DNA from: Epiperipatus broadwayi | Taxonomy: Eukaryota; Onychophora; Udeonychophora; Euonychophora; Peripatidae | Reading direction: 5' to 3' | Length of the DNA stretch: 64,000 nucleotides | Assembly: GCA_028023455.1 (NCBI GenBank) | Contig: JAQFVV010006216.1 | Location: forward strand, 5,474,877-5,538,876 | Notes under the pieces: model-generated | What the model was told of the DNA's origin: nothing | The model's database searches: none | Seen by the model: only the letters and a program-made list of their open reading frames with translations | Shown here: piece by piece, positions 24,601-39,163 of the stretch | How positions within the stretch are numbered: position 1 is the first letter of the stretch | Layout of the letters: every line of letters begins with the position of its first letter | Program-made: the position numbers and the translations under genes

Positions 24601-26689
24601 TAATTATTATTAATAAAATCATCATTTAGGGCAATCTATGATTAAAGATTATATCAATATTCATTCAAAAATAAAGATATATTCATCCATATTTTTTTTA
24701 TATTATGTTTTATGGAAAAATGAATACCTTTAATTTTAATAAATAACTCAATCAAAAAATGAAATATATAAATGATTTTTCTCTTCAGCTAAAATTTTCA
24801 AAAATACTATTTTAATAAAATATATATTTTTATAGCCTTTCACATTTTGTTCACTATTGTTTACTTTATTTTTAACTATTCTATAACATTTTACTTTATT
24901 TAAATAATATTGATTCTTTGCTATTTGTTATATTAATGAATTTGCATTTTGATTTCCCTGCTTCTTTTCCTTTCAAATATAATAAAATTTAAAAAATATT
25001 TTAACATTATCTTCACATATTATTTGACTCTTAAAATTAGATTATATAAACCTTATTTTTGGCATATATTTTATAGATAAATTTTAAACTATTCTATATA
25101 TCCTTGCATATGTGCATTAAATATTACATTTAAATCTTAATTACTTAGAACAAGGCTTTATATATATATATAAAACATGGTAATAATATATATCTATAAA
25201 AATTCCTAATATCATTTTTTTGACTCATTAATTAACTTTTTTTAAAATGACAGATAAAATAATGAGAATATTTATTTATTTATTTTAGATTAAGACTATA
25301 TTATTGATCCTAAAGTTCTTCCCCTTAAATTCATTTTCTGAAGAGGCTTCTTTAATATGGGTTTTCTTTTCTGAAATTGACTTTATAAACATTTCTAGCT
25401 GTGGAACAAGATTATGATTATTGGACTAGGTTTTCTTCATATCAGAAATTTGATTTAAAATATTTATTTATTTCTGACTTGAAATTTTTTTATTTGAATT
25501 TAGAAATGCTTAAACATGATTCCTTGATTATTGAATGCTAACAGAATCTTGATTGATCATTTCACACATTTTAAGGCAGCAATGACATTATTTTTTTTAA
25601 ACATTTTAGGACTTATGGAGATCAATAATTAAATATAGGTAATGGAAATTATAATTATCTAATCTTGAGGATTTCAGTAGTTCATTTTATGCATAGACAA
25701 AACAATCACTTAAAACCAGAACCAATATTACATATTTGGTGCCCTTATACAAAAATTTATACAGCACCCTAAAATTATTGTTATTATAATGTATAACATT
25801 AATTAGTTATTTTTAAAAAATAGCTATGATTTAAATAAACAAAGCATAGAAATATCTAAATGCATTTATTATTTTTATAACTCTTATAATGAAACTGTGG
25901 TTTTTTTTTTTAGTGTTTTTCCATCTCAACTAAAGTCAAAATGAAAAAGTCATCACCATTAGTCATGGAATCACCCTCAATTAATTTTGAAAAACATGTT
26001 GCTTTTTCAATTAAAGTCTAGATGAAAGTTTCACTATCTTCAAACAAGATGATTGCAATGAGCAGTAGAGTCCCTATCATCAATTGATTTTGACATTTAA
26101 AAAACACACAAATCATTATTTGATTTTAAAACATACTAGTCTGAATGAAGTAGAAAAATCCCATTCATGAATGAGTATTTGGATAACTTTTTTGTAAATC
26201 TTGACTTTATATTTTTGAAGAACTTCTCTTTGACTTTTATTTCTCTAAATCTCATCTTAATTTCTACTATGATTTACTCTTAAACTATACAAGTTTATAC
26301 CCGGTCTACAGAAAGGCTGTCATTCTTTTTAATTGGTTGATTTAACAAATTCTTTTTTTAAGATTTAATTAAATTAAACAAAAGATTTTAATATTATATA
26401 AATAAATGGAAGATATTCATCACAATTGAAAAATTGGAAGAAAAAGATGTTTGGAACAACCGGACCCATTTGTTACACTTCAGAAATGTGCTTGACAAAG
26501 TACATTTCTGATGTGTACATAAAAAATTAAAGTATTAATAAAGCTAAATTAATAAAGCTAAACCAAAATTTTAATTTTTAAATATACCTGTTATATTTGA
26601 TAAGTAAATAATATATAATTAGGTATACTTTTCTCTATAAATAAAATCCATACTTTGTTGTGAATTTGACAGTATTACAGACAACAGAT
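24601..26689. other. Intron 2 sequence, nothing recognised
   Basis: AT-rich intronic DNA between two LINE copies, with AT microsatellites near 25160. No gene, RNA or hairpin element is supported. Confidence 0.4.
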
Positions 26690-29600
26690 AAAATATAGAT
26701 TTTATGTGATGCAATTCGCTATGGTTTCTCCTTTTATCAAAGTTAGAAATCTCTTAACTACTATGACCAGAGAAACTTGCTAGCAATGTTCTCTTCCTAT
26801 TCACCACCCTAAGTTTTTCCCACATTCTTCTCTATCCTGCTCCATTCCATTTCCACAACATCATTATAGTCCATTCTGTGGCCTCATATCTAGATCTCGC
26901 TTATCTTTTTCCAAATGCAATATAAAAACCAAAAATCCACTTTGTTTATATACTTATTCTCCCACAAATTCTTTATTTAAAACCTTTCTGCTTGTAAGCA
27001 TTTACATTCAATTAACAGATGCTCAATATTTTCCATGCCTTTCTTACATAACTTGCAGACTAAATCACCCACATTTCTCCATTTGTGTGTATATTCCCTT
27101 GTTGCTAGAGCCTTAAACAATAAACTGCTTTCCCTGCTATTATTGTAAATTAACTCACACCCAATTTCTGTTTACTTCTATATATATATTAAACTCTTTT
27201 TATTCTCCATACTAGTTCTCCATCTCTCCAACTCCCTACTTTTTATAAATGCATCTATACTTCTATACCATTCTTTACCACTATAACATTCAATAATCCT
27301 AATACAATCATCCCACCTTTTTTACAAGTATACTAACATAAAATCTTTATCCAAATCTTCTGCATACCATATTACCTTCCCATTTTGTTGCTTGTCTTTT
27401 ACTCATAACCCAATTAAATACTATTTTGGCTATTCTCTTACTATCTATAAATTGCAATCTACTGGGCATTTTCATTTTGCTTTTTGCATCTCTCATATAA
27501 AAACATGATATGTCTTCCTACTTCCTTTGTGTTTTTTCTAAGTAATCCAACACCCCTTTACTAACACATAACGCATTGTTACCAAGAGTTAACTATAATA
27601 TTGCCACTACCTTCATACAATTTTTTTCTACATCATATTTATTATAGAAAAACATTGTTAATTTCCTTATCAGTCGCTTTCTTTTCTTTGCTTCATTTAT
27701 CAATTTTTTTCCTCCCATTCATCCAAGCAATTTCTCGGATTACTTAAGATGATTCCCAAATAGTTATTCCTATTCACCACATTTAACTTTATATCCCCCA
27801 ATAAAAATTCTTTCTCTTCTCTTTCCCCAGTATTTATCATCATTACTTTTGATTTTTCCTAACTAAATTTAATACTCATCTCTTTACCCACCCTTGCACA
27901 TCTCTTCAGCATAATTTCCATATCTTCCCTACTTTCTGCGCATAAGAAAATATCATTAGAAAACAAAAGACCTGATAATATATACACTTCCTTGCTATCT
28001 ATTAATGGTACGTCTACCCCTCTTCCTAGTCTTTCTATTGCTTTTTCCATTTCTTTCAAATATAAAAACAAAATAGGTGACATGCCTTAGTCCCACTCCA
28101 TTTTTAACTCTGATTCTATATTTCCTAATTGATTCATATATACAAACTCTTAATAATATCCACTAAAGCTACATTCATACCCAAATTTACTAAGCTTACC
28201 CACAATCTATATCTATTTATTCTATCTAACTGTCTACCTGCATTCCTACTCATATCTATAAGTTGTGTAACTACAAATAAACTATCTCCTATATATCTCT
28301 CCATTCTAAAACCTGCGTGCATTTCTCCCACTATATTATTTCCTTCCACCCATTTTGCCACTCTTCCAGCTATCATATATGCAAAAATTTTATATAACAC
28401 TAATGTTACTGCTATTAGTCTATAATTGTTTATTTTTATATGGTCCTTACTCTACTCTTTCCTTTAAATAACAGTCTTACTCATATTATTCCAGCTATCT
28501 GGAAAAGTCTGTCTTCTGTGTCATCTTATTAAAACATGATAATAGATTTAATTTTGCCCTAATTCCCAAATTCAATCACCATTTCTGCTTCCTATCCATC
28601 TAAGTCTCTTGTCTTTCCACTTTTCAATTTCTTCCCTGCCTCATTCAATTCATTATCTATAAAACTAATATTTCCATTACTATGTCCTTTAATGCTTGCT
28701 ATCACTGTCTTTCACATCTAAGATCTTTTCTATATCCATTAAATATTTAAGATTGACTCTAATTCTTCTCTAGAGCTACACCATTTTTCCTCATCATTTA
28801 ATAATACTATTTCTCTCTCCTTTACATTCCTTTTAATATATTTCCAAAATTTTTTACTCCCATCTCTTCCACTTTAATTAATATCCTCCAATAATTTACT
28901 ATTTAATTTCATTCTCTCTCTATAATTATCTTTTTAGCCAACTTTTTTTTTTTTTAAATAGTTTCCCATTTAATATTAACACCTTTTTCACTTTCTTTGT
29001 TTTTAATAGCACATTTATATTCTCTGCATGCTTTTTGCCTCTTCTTTAAACTTTTACTAATTCTCACTTTTCTATTACTTTTATTTTTCTAAATATTCTC
29101 ATCTAAAACCCTATTTACCACTTTTTCTACTTCAACATACCAGTCCTTATATTCATCCCCAGTAAACTCTTCCATCATTTCATTTACTTTTATTTTATAT
29201 TCTTCTAATTCTTATCATTCATTCTCCAACCACATCTTTCACTATCCTTGCTACTTTTATTACTATTTTCCATCACATTACTAACCATTCCTATTATAAA
29301 GAAATTATGATCACTATTACATACTCTCTCTTCATTATCAAAAACTTTAATTTTCCGTACTTTATTCATTCCCTCTTTCTCTACTAATATATAATCTATT
29401 GTGCGAAATATATTATTTCTAGACCATGTGTATTGCCCCTCATAAATATTTGATTAATTTCCCATGCTCAAATTCACTCTCTGACAAAAAATTTGCAAAA
29501 GCTATTCATTCTTATTATCCACATCATCAATTTCGTCAATATGCCTATTCACATCTCCTATAACCATTATTTTCTTCATTTTTTAAAAAAAACTCTGTAT

Positions 29601-29880
29601 ATCCTTAACTAGGCATTCATATATGCTACTGTTCCACTCCATTATAGTTTGATTGTCTCTAGTGGCCATATACCCTATAGCCATCATCCATTCTTTTCTT
29701 CCTAACCTTATCTCAAACCATAAATGTTCTTGACACTTTACAGTATTTAACTATTTTTTTGATATAACTCCTATATCACCACCTCCTTTTTATTTTTATT
29801 TTCTATTTATACCCTGCCATATCAAATCTAGTATAGATTTTTCTTCTCTTATATGTGTGTTCCAATATTGCTATTCAGAC
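26690..29880 (-). mobile_element. Long decayed copy of the zinc-knuckle LINE (copy B)
   Basis: Read on the minus strand, this is the same family as 10551-11371 but extends about 2.4 kb further 5'. It begins within the endonuclease (GDVNRHIDEIDD near 29560, YTWSRNNIFRTIDYILV near 29430, SDHNFF near 29310). The reverse transcriptase follows (LYKIFAYMIAGRVAKWVE and MHAGFRMERYIGDSLFVV at 28400-28250; FSNDIFLCAESREDM at about 27970-27920, matching a YADD box altered to SNDI). It ends with the zinc-knuckle region (27110-27000) and a tail that mirrors copy A's end. Many stops and frameshifts; the 5' end is missing. Inactive. Confidence 0.82.
27859..28400 (-). pseudogene. Reverse transcriptase core of the zinc-knuckle LINE (broken)
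   Basis: Two open pieces, 28134-28400 and 27859-28083, cover the middle of the reverse transcriptase. The first has the palm entry with GFRMERYIGDSLF; the second begins MSPILFLYLKEMEKAI and contains LLFSNDIFLCAESRED, where the first Asp of the usual xADD catalytic box is Asn. A frameshift separates them around 28084-28133. Activity is excluded by the catalytic change and the breaks. Confidence 0.75.
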
Positions 29881-32800
29881 AATAGATAAAAGAAGAATTT
29901 TATATATAAGGATACACATATTTATAAAGACCTATGAAATATTTTAATACTTATGTACACATTTTTAACATAATAATATTTATTTCTATTTTATAATAAT
30001 GTAAATTTAATGTGTTATTTTACAAATACGGAAAATTTTAATATTTAAAAAAAATACCAGAAACAAGAATAAGCAAAAAAAAAAAGTGATTCACAAAAAA
30101 ACAAACAAACAATGAACATCACTAAAGTGATTTATGATATTTATAAACAATATACCTGTTTCTTAAAAGATCCATAATCATTCTACCTCTCTCTATGGTT
30201 CAGCAGCATTTGGAAATCAAAAATCAAAAAAAAATATTTTTATGAAAGGATGGAAAAAACTAATTTATTCCTCTTTCTATTTGGATTTTCAAAATGATAA
30301 TATGAATTTTTACATATCAGTTATATTTTATTAAAAAATATATTTTCTTTTATAGAAAAAAAAAAAGTATAGAAAATTCATATATGAGATTTTAAAAATA
30401 AAGTGGTAGATGCTTTCAGGTGCATATAATGTTAATAAATGTGTATTATGTCAAGACAAAATTGCTTTTAATCATAAAAAGTACATTAAGTTTGTCCTAG
30501 AATAATAATTGTTTTTAAAATATTAGTTTATAAAGGAATTAGCCATATAATAATTCATACAATGTATATATTTTTATATGCAATTTACATGTATACATAT
30601 ATGCACATATGTATAATCTGATCAAATTCAATTAGTAATTTTTTTTTTTGTTTTAAATCTACCAGTATTATTATTAAAATATTTGAAACAAATTAATATA
30701 TAACATGATATTTATTTTGATAGAAAAGAAATTCCTCTTATATGAATGCCATTTACCTAGAACTTAGATCCTCCTATTAGAGAAATCAATAATGATTGGC
30801 ATTATAACATATCATTTTATTGTAAATTTTAAGTAATTAAAAAAAGCTCTTGAATAAATTTAAAATTAACAATTTAAAAGTGTTTGAATTCTTTTTTTTA
30901 TATTTAATAACAATTATTATATATTTGTTAGCTTTATTGTTTTCTATATTATAAGTTTTATGGAACTATGAAATTATTGTGAAAATTGTATCTTTAACCA
31001 AATGCATAAAAAAGCAGTGTGGAATTTTAAATAATTAACTAATATAAAATAAAAGACAAAAAAAATTATGTTGCACCTGATGACAGAAGCACTTCACATA
31101 AAAAAAGCACAGTACATCATTGATGTGATTTATGATGTTTATGAATATACCTCTTTTCAAAAAAATCATTTAGTAATAAAGAATTCTTTTACATCTGAGA
31201 TGTCTCTGTCATTTACATCCTTGGAATCAAGCATCTTTATGGCCTTGTAGAAACTGCTTAGTGTGTTCCATCACATTTGCTTCAAACATATTTGTAAAAT
31301 AAAATAAAAAATTTACTTTTTTTTTTTCAGATAGCAACAACTTTTTCTTTTCAAAACTGGCACTAATCTGTTTTTAACATGTACTTAAATAGAAATATTA
31401 ACTTGACTCCATTCCTGCTGCAGATCTCACAAGTTATTTTCTTTCAAATTCCCAATTTTATAGTGTTGGCAAAAACAAAAGATAAATAAGAATAATTTCA
31501 TTTTCTGACTGATTAAAAAAAATTCCAATTCTAATTTAATTTAAACATAAAAATCAAACTACTGTAATTTATTTTGTTTTATTGTTTTAATGTCAAGGAC
31601 TTATTCTTCTTTAATCTCTCTCCTTTGTTAAACTAAACAAAATAAAAATGCATACCTAAATCTGTCATTTTCCTTTGACATTTCAATTACAGCAAGACAA
31701 AACAACATAAACATAAATTATAGATTCACAACTCCACATAGGATATTTATTTACTGTGATTTGCTTTATGTACAACAGAAAACTATTAACACAAAACTCA
31801 AGCTAAATAAAAAATTGGTAATACTAATCATTATTATTTTATGGATTTGTAATAATTAAATTGTTGCTGCATCCATTGACTGTAATGAATATTATTTGTT
31901 AATTACTATTAAATAATCTTGAATGATTAAGCCTGAAGCATCAGCTTCACTGTCACTACTCTTGAGAAAAATATAATAATTTGGAACTATTTTTTAATTG
32001 TAATATTCATGCTTTTTCTCTGATAATTTAATCTACTGAATCTTGGTTATTTCATGATTTTAGGTTTTCATGCAGAATGATTTTTTAGCCCAATGAACTC
32101 CTATATATTTAAAATCAATCCATAAATTCATACTTTTAATAATAATATATTAGATCTGCTCACAAAAATTCAACCAAGAAATGGATTTATTTCTTTTGGC
32201 CAACAATAACTCTTAATAACTTATTTGAGGATTGTAACTTTAAATATTATATCTATTTCTTGAGCCTTTAATAAATAATCCTCCTTGTTTTCATGTCAAA
32301 ACCAAACATATCTACAATTTTCAGTTCCCATCTAACATATCAACAACTGCTCTTGCTACATACCTCATAATTTAGTTCTCTGGTTTTTTTTAATTCTTCA
32401 TCAATAATAAACTGAACTTGCAGAACAGTAAATAATATAAAAGGAAGACTAATCACTGAAATAATATTTTCTATTTTACAAACATATATATATCTATCAG
32501 TTATTCTGAATTATGTATGCCAAATCATTCTGCCTAAAAATAATAATCAATATTCTAATATCAATATATTTCTCTGTATTATTTGGCAATAAATGTTTTG
32601 CTATAATTAATTTATTTTCATTTATCTAATTCTAACTGCTAACAAATGAACTTCAGAATCAAGTCAATATTCTTCATAAAATATTTGATAAGCATGAGCA
32701 TATGTACTAACCACTTATTTGTCCAATTATAAAAACAAAGAAGAGGATATTCTTTTACTTATTACCAGAAAAGATAAAAAGAATTTTTTATCTTTTTAAA

Positions 32801-33039
32801 TCCGTTTCTGTTTTTGCTAAGAAATGAAAGCATATTGCTTCCCCTATTCTGCAATGATTAAAGCTTTGAAACATAGATATCAAATTCAAAAAAGTTTCTA
32901 CCAAAATATAGTAGCAGAAATTATAAGGTGGTACTAAGAAGATTAATATTATTGATAAGGGATTATGACAGAGAGATTCTATATCTTCAAAATTTTTACC
33001 CATTTTTATGAGAAGTATTATATAGATCAAAATAAAAAA
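29881..33039. other. Intron 2 sequence, nothing recognised
   Basis: AT-rich intronic DNA. The open frames at 31068-31250 and 32788-33030 have no recognisable motif. I see no RNA gene or structured repeat. Confidence 0.4.
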
Positions 33040-33805
33040 AATAAAAAATAAATGGAGATTATTTAAATCATTTAGATTTTTAATAAAATGCAGTTCATTT
33101 TTGAAAATAATGTTTCAGAGCTTCAGGAAATATTACAAAACCTCTCAGATGAAAGCAAAAAAGTAAGACTAAAGTTAAATTCTATAAAGACTAAAGTAAT
33201 GTTGAATGGTTTTTCACAAAAGGAGAAAATAAAAATTGATATTAATGAATTAGAACTTAATGAATACAAATACCTTATTCACAATATTAATACAAAGAGC
33301 AAGATAATAGATTAAATTAATCATAGAATTAAACTTGAATGGTTTTTAATAGAAATAATATACCTATGTGTTTATAAAAAAAAGTTCTTAATAGATTAAT
33401 TTTATCAGTTCTTAAATATGGATCTAAGATTTGGATGCTTAACAAAAGAGCCATACAAAGACTTTAGATCATACAATGAAGTACGGAGAAATATATTGAG
33501 AGAGATTGAAAGCAAAATATAAGAATGAAAGATCAAATAGATATTATTGATATTACTGAAAGAATTAAGAAATTAAAATGGAGCTAAGATAAACATGTCG
33601 CTAAAAGAAATGATAACAGATAAACAGTCGAAGTTTCAAACTGGATCTCAAGAGATTATAAATGTCATAAGAAAAAACTGAGATGGATGGATGAAATAAA
33701 GTCTGTTCAAGTGATGTTGATAAGAGAAGTGTTAGATCGTAGAAAATAGGTTAAACCTAGAATGAGACTCATCCTGCAATGGATGGATAATGTTTGAAAG
33801 TGATA
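33040..33805 (+). mobile_element. 5'-truncated RTE LINE fragment
   Basis: Collinear with the 3' end of the RTE element at about 23790-24590: aaataaatggagattattta matches that element just before its FSDD box. The open frame 33088-33315 reads SELQEILQNLSDESKKVRL and KIKIDINELELNEYKYL, corresponding to ELQEMLQELSDESRT and YDELEEVNSYKYL in the longer copy. The end carries gaatgagactcatcctgcaa, as in that element. It is more mutated and lacks endonuclease and most of the reverse transcriptase: a typical incomplete reverse-transcription product. Confidence 0.85.
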
Positions 33806-34869
33806 ATGACTTATGTATTAGCCAGTAACTTGTATTTATTACTTTCTTTAAATTTGTTTACATGTTTAATATAAGATTATTCTAAACTTAATGCATAACT
33901 TCAAATATTTATCTGCATATATAAATATTAGGAAAATATAGACATTTGAAATATGAACAAAATATTTATCTATTATAAATTTTCTATACAAATGAATAAA
34001 CTAGTTTTTAACAAGATAGCTGACTAAGAGGTGAATTACCAGAAGATAGATTTTCGGAAATATGAAATTGTACAACTGAAAATAGTGCTTAGTCAAAAAA
34101 TATTCATTTTAAAATTGTGCTGAATAATGCCAAGATCAGTTGCATTATCTAAAATGATGATGATAATTTGTTTTTCACTAGGTATTTGAAAATACACTAG
34201 AGATTGAATCTTGTTTAGATTCAATTTTAGAATGAAATGTTGAGATTTAAATCATAAAAATGGAAAAATATTGTTTTTAAAACACATATATATTTATAGT
34301 AGTGAATAATAAATATTATATTATAATTCTATAATATTTACTACTGAGATTGGACAAAATAAAAAATACACTTATCACATCATGCATTATGTAACACAAA
34401 TAAAAATGCATATGATTTTAGTTTTCCTTTTACAGATAGAACCCAAAAAAGAATTGTGATTCATCTGAGTGTAAAAGTGATCAAATTTTATTGGTTCCAC
34501 TTAATTTTTACTTTGTAGTAGCTAAAAACTGTTGAAATTCCATTCATTAAAAATAGTAGAATAAAAGCTACTAGAAATAATTCTAATTGGTAATCAATAT
34601 TTAATGAGGGACTATCAGATATTAAAAATATAAAATCACAATGGAACAAATCACTGCATAGCACTAAATGATCCAAAAATTTATTAGAACATTATAAGCT
34701 GTTATTAATAGTTAAGTTAGCATTATTTTCTAATGAAAATGCAGCAATGCAAAACTAATAATGTCATAAGCATATAAAATGGGCCATGAAATAATAAGAA
34801 GCACATTATATAGTTGAAATAAAATTTACACTTTTTCAACCATTTTTTTTTTTCTTGACAATTGACTAA
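33806..34869. other. Intron 2 sequence, nothing recognised
   Basis: AT-rich intronic DNA; the open frame at 34488-34676 (minus) carries no motif. Confidence 0.35.
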
Positions 34870-35330
34870 AAAAACCTATCAGACTACTTTTTCTCAATCA
34901 TAATTTGGACATTCATATTAATCTCTTGACCCAATAATTCAACAATGATATTCATTACACACATAGATTATTTGACCATTTTGGAAATCATGATAATTTC
35001 ATGGCACAAACATTTCACTGTTATCTCCCAGCATAATAATGCTCTAATTCATTCTATCTACACAATCAAAGTTCTGTTTTAAGAAATGTAATGCTAAAAA
35101 TCTCCTGTGGCCCCTCCAATTTCTTGATTTAAATATTTATAATTTTGTTACGCATTTTTTAACAATAAATGAAAGATTATTAATGTGAATTTTTCTCATG
35201 AGTTATGGTTAATATTTCTCAAATGTTGTACAATTTCACCCTATGTAGACTGCAAACAATTATTAATTAAAAAATGTTCCTATTCTAAATTATTAGAAGT
35301 TTCTCAAAATTTTTCAATATTTTGTTCAAA
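34870..35330 (+). mobile_element. Decayed Tc1/mariner-type transposase remnant
   Basis: Plus-strand translation across frames gives YLTILE and IISWHKHFTVIS, then HNNALIH (compare the family's QDNAPIH with its second catalytic Asp; here Asp is Asn). After about 30 residues comes LLWPLQFLDLNIYNFV at 35105-35155, corresponding to WPxxSPDLNPIENxW, which holds the third catalytic residue. Then NERLLM and SHELW in the expected downstream region. Spacing fits a DD34-type catalytic core. Stops and frameshifts are numerous. I could not delimit the inverted terminal repeats. Confidence 0.6.
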
Positions 35331-36450
35331 TTTTAAAGCTTAAGAACTCTCTTTATCACACCTTCTCTCTTTCAATATATACTTTAAAATTTGAAAATAA
35401 AATAAAAATGTACATAATTTGAGTTGAAGTTTAATAAAACATTACTAAATATTTAAAAGAAAAAAGGTCTACACTTTTTCCTGAAAAACCTAAAATAATT
35501 AGAAATACTTTTTGTAAAAAGAAGCAAAAATTTCAACAATTACTTTACTATTGATAATTATTGCATATTTTTCTCAAGTTTTAAATCATGACTATATATA
35601 TAGTGTATTCCAGCAAAAAGGTGACTGATTTCTTTTCCAAGCTGTTTGCAGTCCATTTCTGAATCAACATGTGTTATTTAGTAACATAGTTTAACTAACT
35701 GCCACAAAAATTTTAAGATACTAGCAGATCTAGATCATGAGTTATGACATAAAATGTGACAATGTGTTTCATTCTTCAACTGATAATGAAATAATTCATT
35801 AACATTATATTTTGTTTTAAATTGAGCAAAATTGCTATTGAAATGTTTAAAATGATTCAAACCATGTAAGGCAATGAAACCATGAACAACAAGAATGCTT
35901 TCAAGTAGAATGTAAGATTTTGTGATGGCGAGAAGAACATGGTAAACAAGCCACAAAGATATAAAACACACTCATACAACTAATAATCCAGAATATGCGA
36001 TTTTTGTTGTGAATAGCTAAGCTATGTTACTATGTAACAAATGAATTGATTTAGAGATGTTGCTGCAAATAGTTTTCGAGAGAACTAGTCACGTTTTCAA
36101 TGTGATATGCTGAGTGGATATATAAACATGGATTGTGGCAGGCTTTGGGACTTCTGGTATTCAAACTTCTTATGAACACTTTGAGAAATAAATCATTCAA
36201 TTATTTTTTCAATATTTATTTAAGAATAAAATCTATTTTAAATAGATGTGATTTTGTTTTATGTTTTCTAGTGTCTTTATCAAAGACCATAAAATATACA
36301 TTTTTTTTTACTAAGAATAAAATTCTTATTTACACATTGTCTAACAAGTGTAAAATAACTCTCAATTTGTGGTTAAGTTTTACTCACTATAAAATAGATT
36401 AGTTTATTTACATTGTTTGATATAAAACATAACCCTTTAAAATACCAAAA
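35331..36450. repeat. Possible unclassified repeat in intron 2
   Basis: This stretch has a less AT-biased composition than its surroundings. The minus-strand open frame at 35735-35971 (SLWLVYHVLLAITKSYILLE) and the plus-strand one at 36133-36402 show no family I recognise. The words tagtaacatag near 35680 and ctatgttactatgt near 36023 are partly inverted copies, and gtattcaaacttcttatgaac (36159-36179) partly recurs near 53444. It is probably an old repeat, but the class is unknown. Confidence 0.3.
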
Positions 36451-39163
36451 CTCTTTTTGAATAATTCTGTAGATGTACATATTTAATGATAAAGAGTTAA
36501 TAAAAATTCAAATCAAACAAAACTAAACCAAAATTTTAATTAATCAGGTCTAAAAATATTTTTTATAATAAGGAAACATAAAAAGTAATTGAATAATTAG
36601 CTGCTACAAAGGTTATATGTTATTTGAACATCAAAAATGACAAGTTGAGCTTCAATGCAGAAATCATCTCTCTTAAACCTGTTATTGTGACATTGTGCTA
36701 AAAACACACAAGGCAAAAAGATAAACTAATGGCTTATTGCATGGGAGACTGATGTTCAAACACAGGAAATGACAAAGCTGTCACCAGGAACTTGTAGACT
36801 TCAATTCTATCATTACATCACTTTACTAAATCATGCAAGTTAGTAATGAAATCTTATTCTATGGCTATTTCAGTTATAAGTAATGCACAATTCTTTAATG
36901 ATTATTCCCCAAAATACTGCATATATTGTTAGCTTTTAAGTATAATCCAGTCCAAAACATTACACACATATTATTAACAAAATGTATGTGTGTACATTTA
37001 CACGAACACAATATATAGTATATGATTTTAATATCACAACAATTACATTTTTAAAAATCTAGGTTAATATTAAATGTATTGATACTTTTTTTAATAAATA
37101 ATATCTAATCATTTAAAAATAACGGTATTATATTTATTATTTTTAATTTTACAAGTGGAAAAAAGAAACATTTGCTCTAGAGAAATTTTATGTATTGCTT
37201 GATCTATCAAACTTTAGAATATTTGTAAAACCAATATCATTAATGCTTTTAAAAAACTTGTACCAAAAGCAACTTTTAAAAAAATGTGAGGATAAAATAA
37301 GAAAAAATAAGAAGCATAAGGCACAAATGTAATCAAAATGCACCATAAGGTAACCAACTTGTGAATGAATAAGAACTGAAAAAGAGAAAAGACTGGGAGA
37401 GGGAATTTAATATTTAAATCAGTTTAAATATTTTTCAAAACATTTTCTAATAATATATTATTTTTAATATTAAATACAATAAAAATAGGAATGTTACTTT
37501 TTTAATAAAATACTAAAAATATCATTTCAAATTATTTTTAAAAATAAACTATTCACAAAAAAATATATTGTATTATGATTGTAATTTTTCAATAATAAAT
37601 TTGAATAATGATAAAGCTGTTAAAAATACCATGTATTGTAAGATGCTGATTCCAGAACAAAAGTAAGCCAAGAATATAAAAAAAAGATATATGCATGAAT
37701 AATAAATAAAGAATTCACTATATATCCCCCCCCCCCACACACACACCAATTATTTCCAAAACAATCTTTTGACTTTTTAAAATATAATAATATTTTTATG
37801 TTTTTTTCAATTATTTCCAAAACAATTTCCTGACTTTTTTAAATAATACTATTTTATGATGCTTTGCAGTACTGATAAAATAATGCCAGAGTTTAAGATA
37901 ATTTTTTGTCATTCATTGTGCTTATCATTTTAAAACTTTTATTAATTACTAATATATATAATATTTTTTTACTGCTTTGAATTACTTATTTTAATTTTTC
38001 ATTTTTTTGTAGAAAACAATGAAACAGTTATCTGAAGTCATTGAACTTTAATCAACTCACCTATTTAGCTAATTAAAAACTGAAGGATTAAGAATTAGAA
38101 AATTCTGCACTCTATGCTTTGCTATTCTAATCAGAACATAAAAAAAAAAATCAATTACAAAATAAAATATTACAATTTGTCACATCTAGATTTCACTATT
38201 CCTGATTACTTTTGTCAACTCAAAGAAGCTAAAGACAATATTTTATAACTATTAATTTTAAATGCTTGCAGATTATTTTATAGCAATAATTCACAACCTT
38301 TTTGAAACTGGAGTATATTAAAGACTACTATTATTTTAATAGCAGTCAACTGAAGTTAACAAATAATATTTAATTTTAAAAAGTTTTTAGTATTGTGTAA
38401 TCATGATGCAACCACTCACCATAATAAATATAATTAAATATCAAAATTGCAATGTCAAATTAAACATTAATTTCTAACACATACACACATAAAAAAGCAG
38501 TTTCCTTGCATTAATAATAATTTACAATTCAGAAATTGGCTATTATAAAATGTTCTCAATGCTAAAAAAAAATCCATGCCATAATTTTTTATCTAAGACA
38601 AATTTTACATAGTGCTTTCCCTTAGTGTAAAATATTCAAACATTTTTAACAAATGAAATTTAGCATGACAATATATTACAAGAGAAATTCACAAAATATG
38701 AGATATATGGGATCTGAAGACTGCATTTTTCAAATCTTTTACACTTTATATAAACTGAAAACTATTTACATAAATTTAGATTTAAGTAAGTCAAAGATTA
38801 TATATACCTTAATTTCACATAAAGCATGATAGAGAATGCTTCAATACTTTGATTCATACATTTTCCCATGACATGTCATAGAGAAAGCATCTTGTGAAAT
38901 AATACATTCATAAAGATATATTATGTTATACATAAGATAGAGAACATAAAACTTTTATCATTAAAAAAATGCTAAAGGAATATGTAGAAAAATGAAAGTA
39001 TATTGTTTAATTATTTTAAAAGTGTGGAACAATAAAAGAATAACTTTCACATAAATTTATATCAATATATATAATTAGTTTACAGATTATAAATAAATAT
39101 TCAAATAAGACACATCACACACAAAAAAAAAAAACTTGTTTACTGTATACATAAACAACTCAC
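36451..39163. other. Intron 2 sequence, nothing recognised apart from a C-run and a small duplication
   Basis: AT-rich DNA. It contains an 11-base C-run (37726-37736) and a tandem duplication at 37747-37850. No coding or RNA gene is supported. Confidence 0.35.
37747..37850. repeat. Imperfect 61-bp tandem duplication
   Basis: The word caattatttccaaaacaat at 37747 recurs at 37808, each followed by a t-rich stretch with gactttt. The period is 61 bases with small differences. No function apparent. Confidence 0.7.

Noticed and set aside
36133-36402. Membrane-protein-like open frame
   Set aside because: Hydrophobic composition follows from T-rich DNA; no motif and no splice or promoter context.
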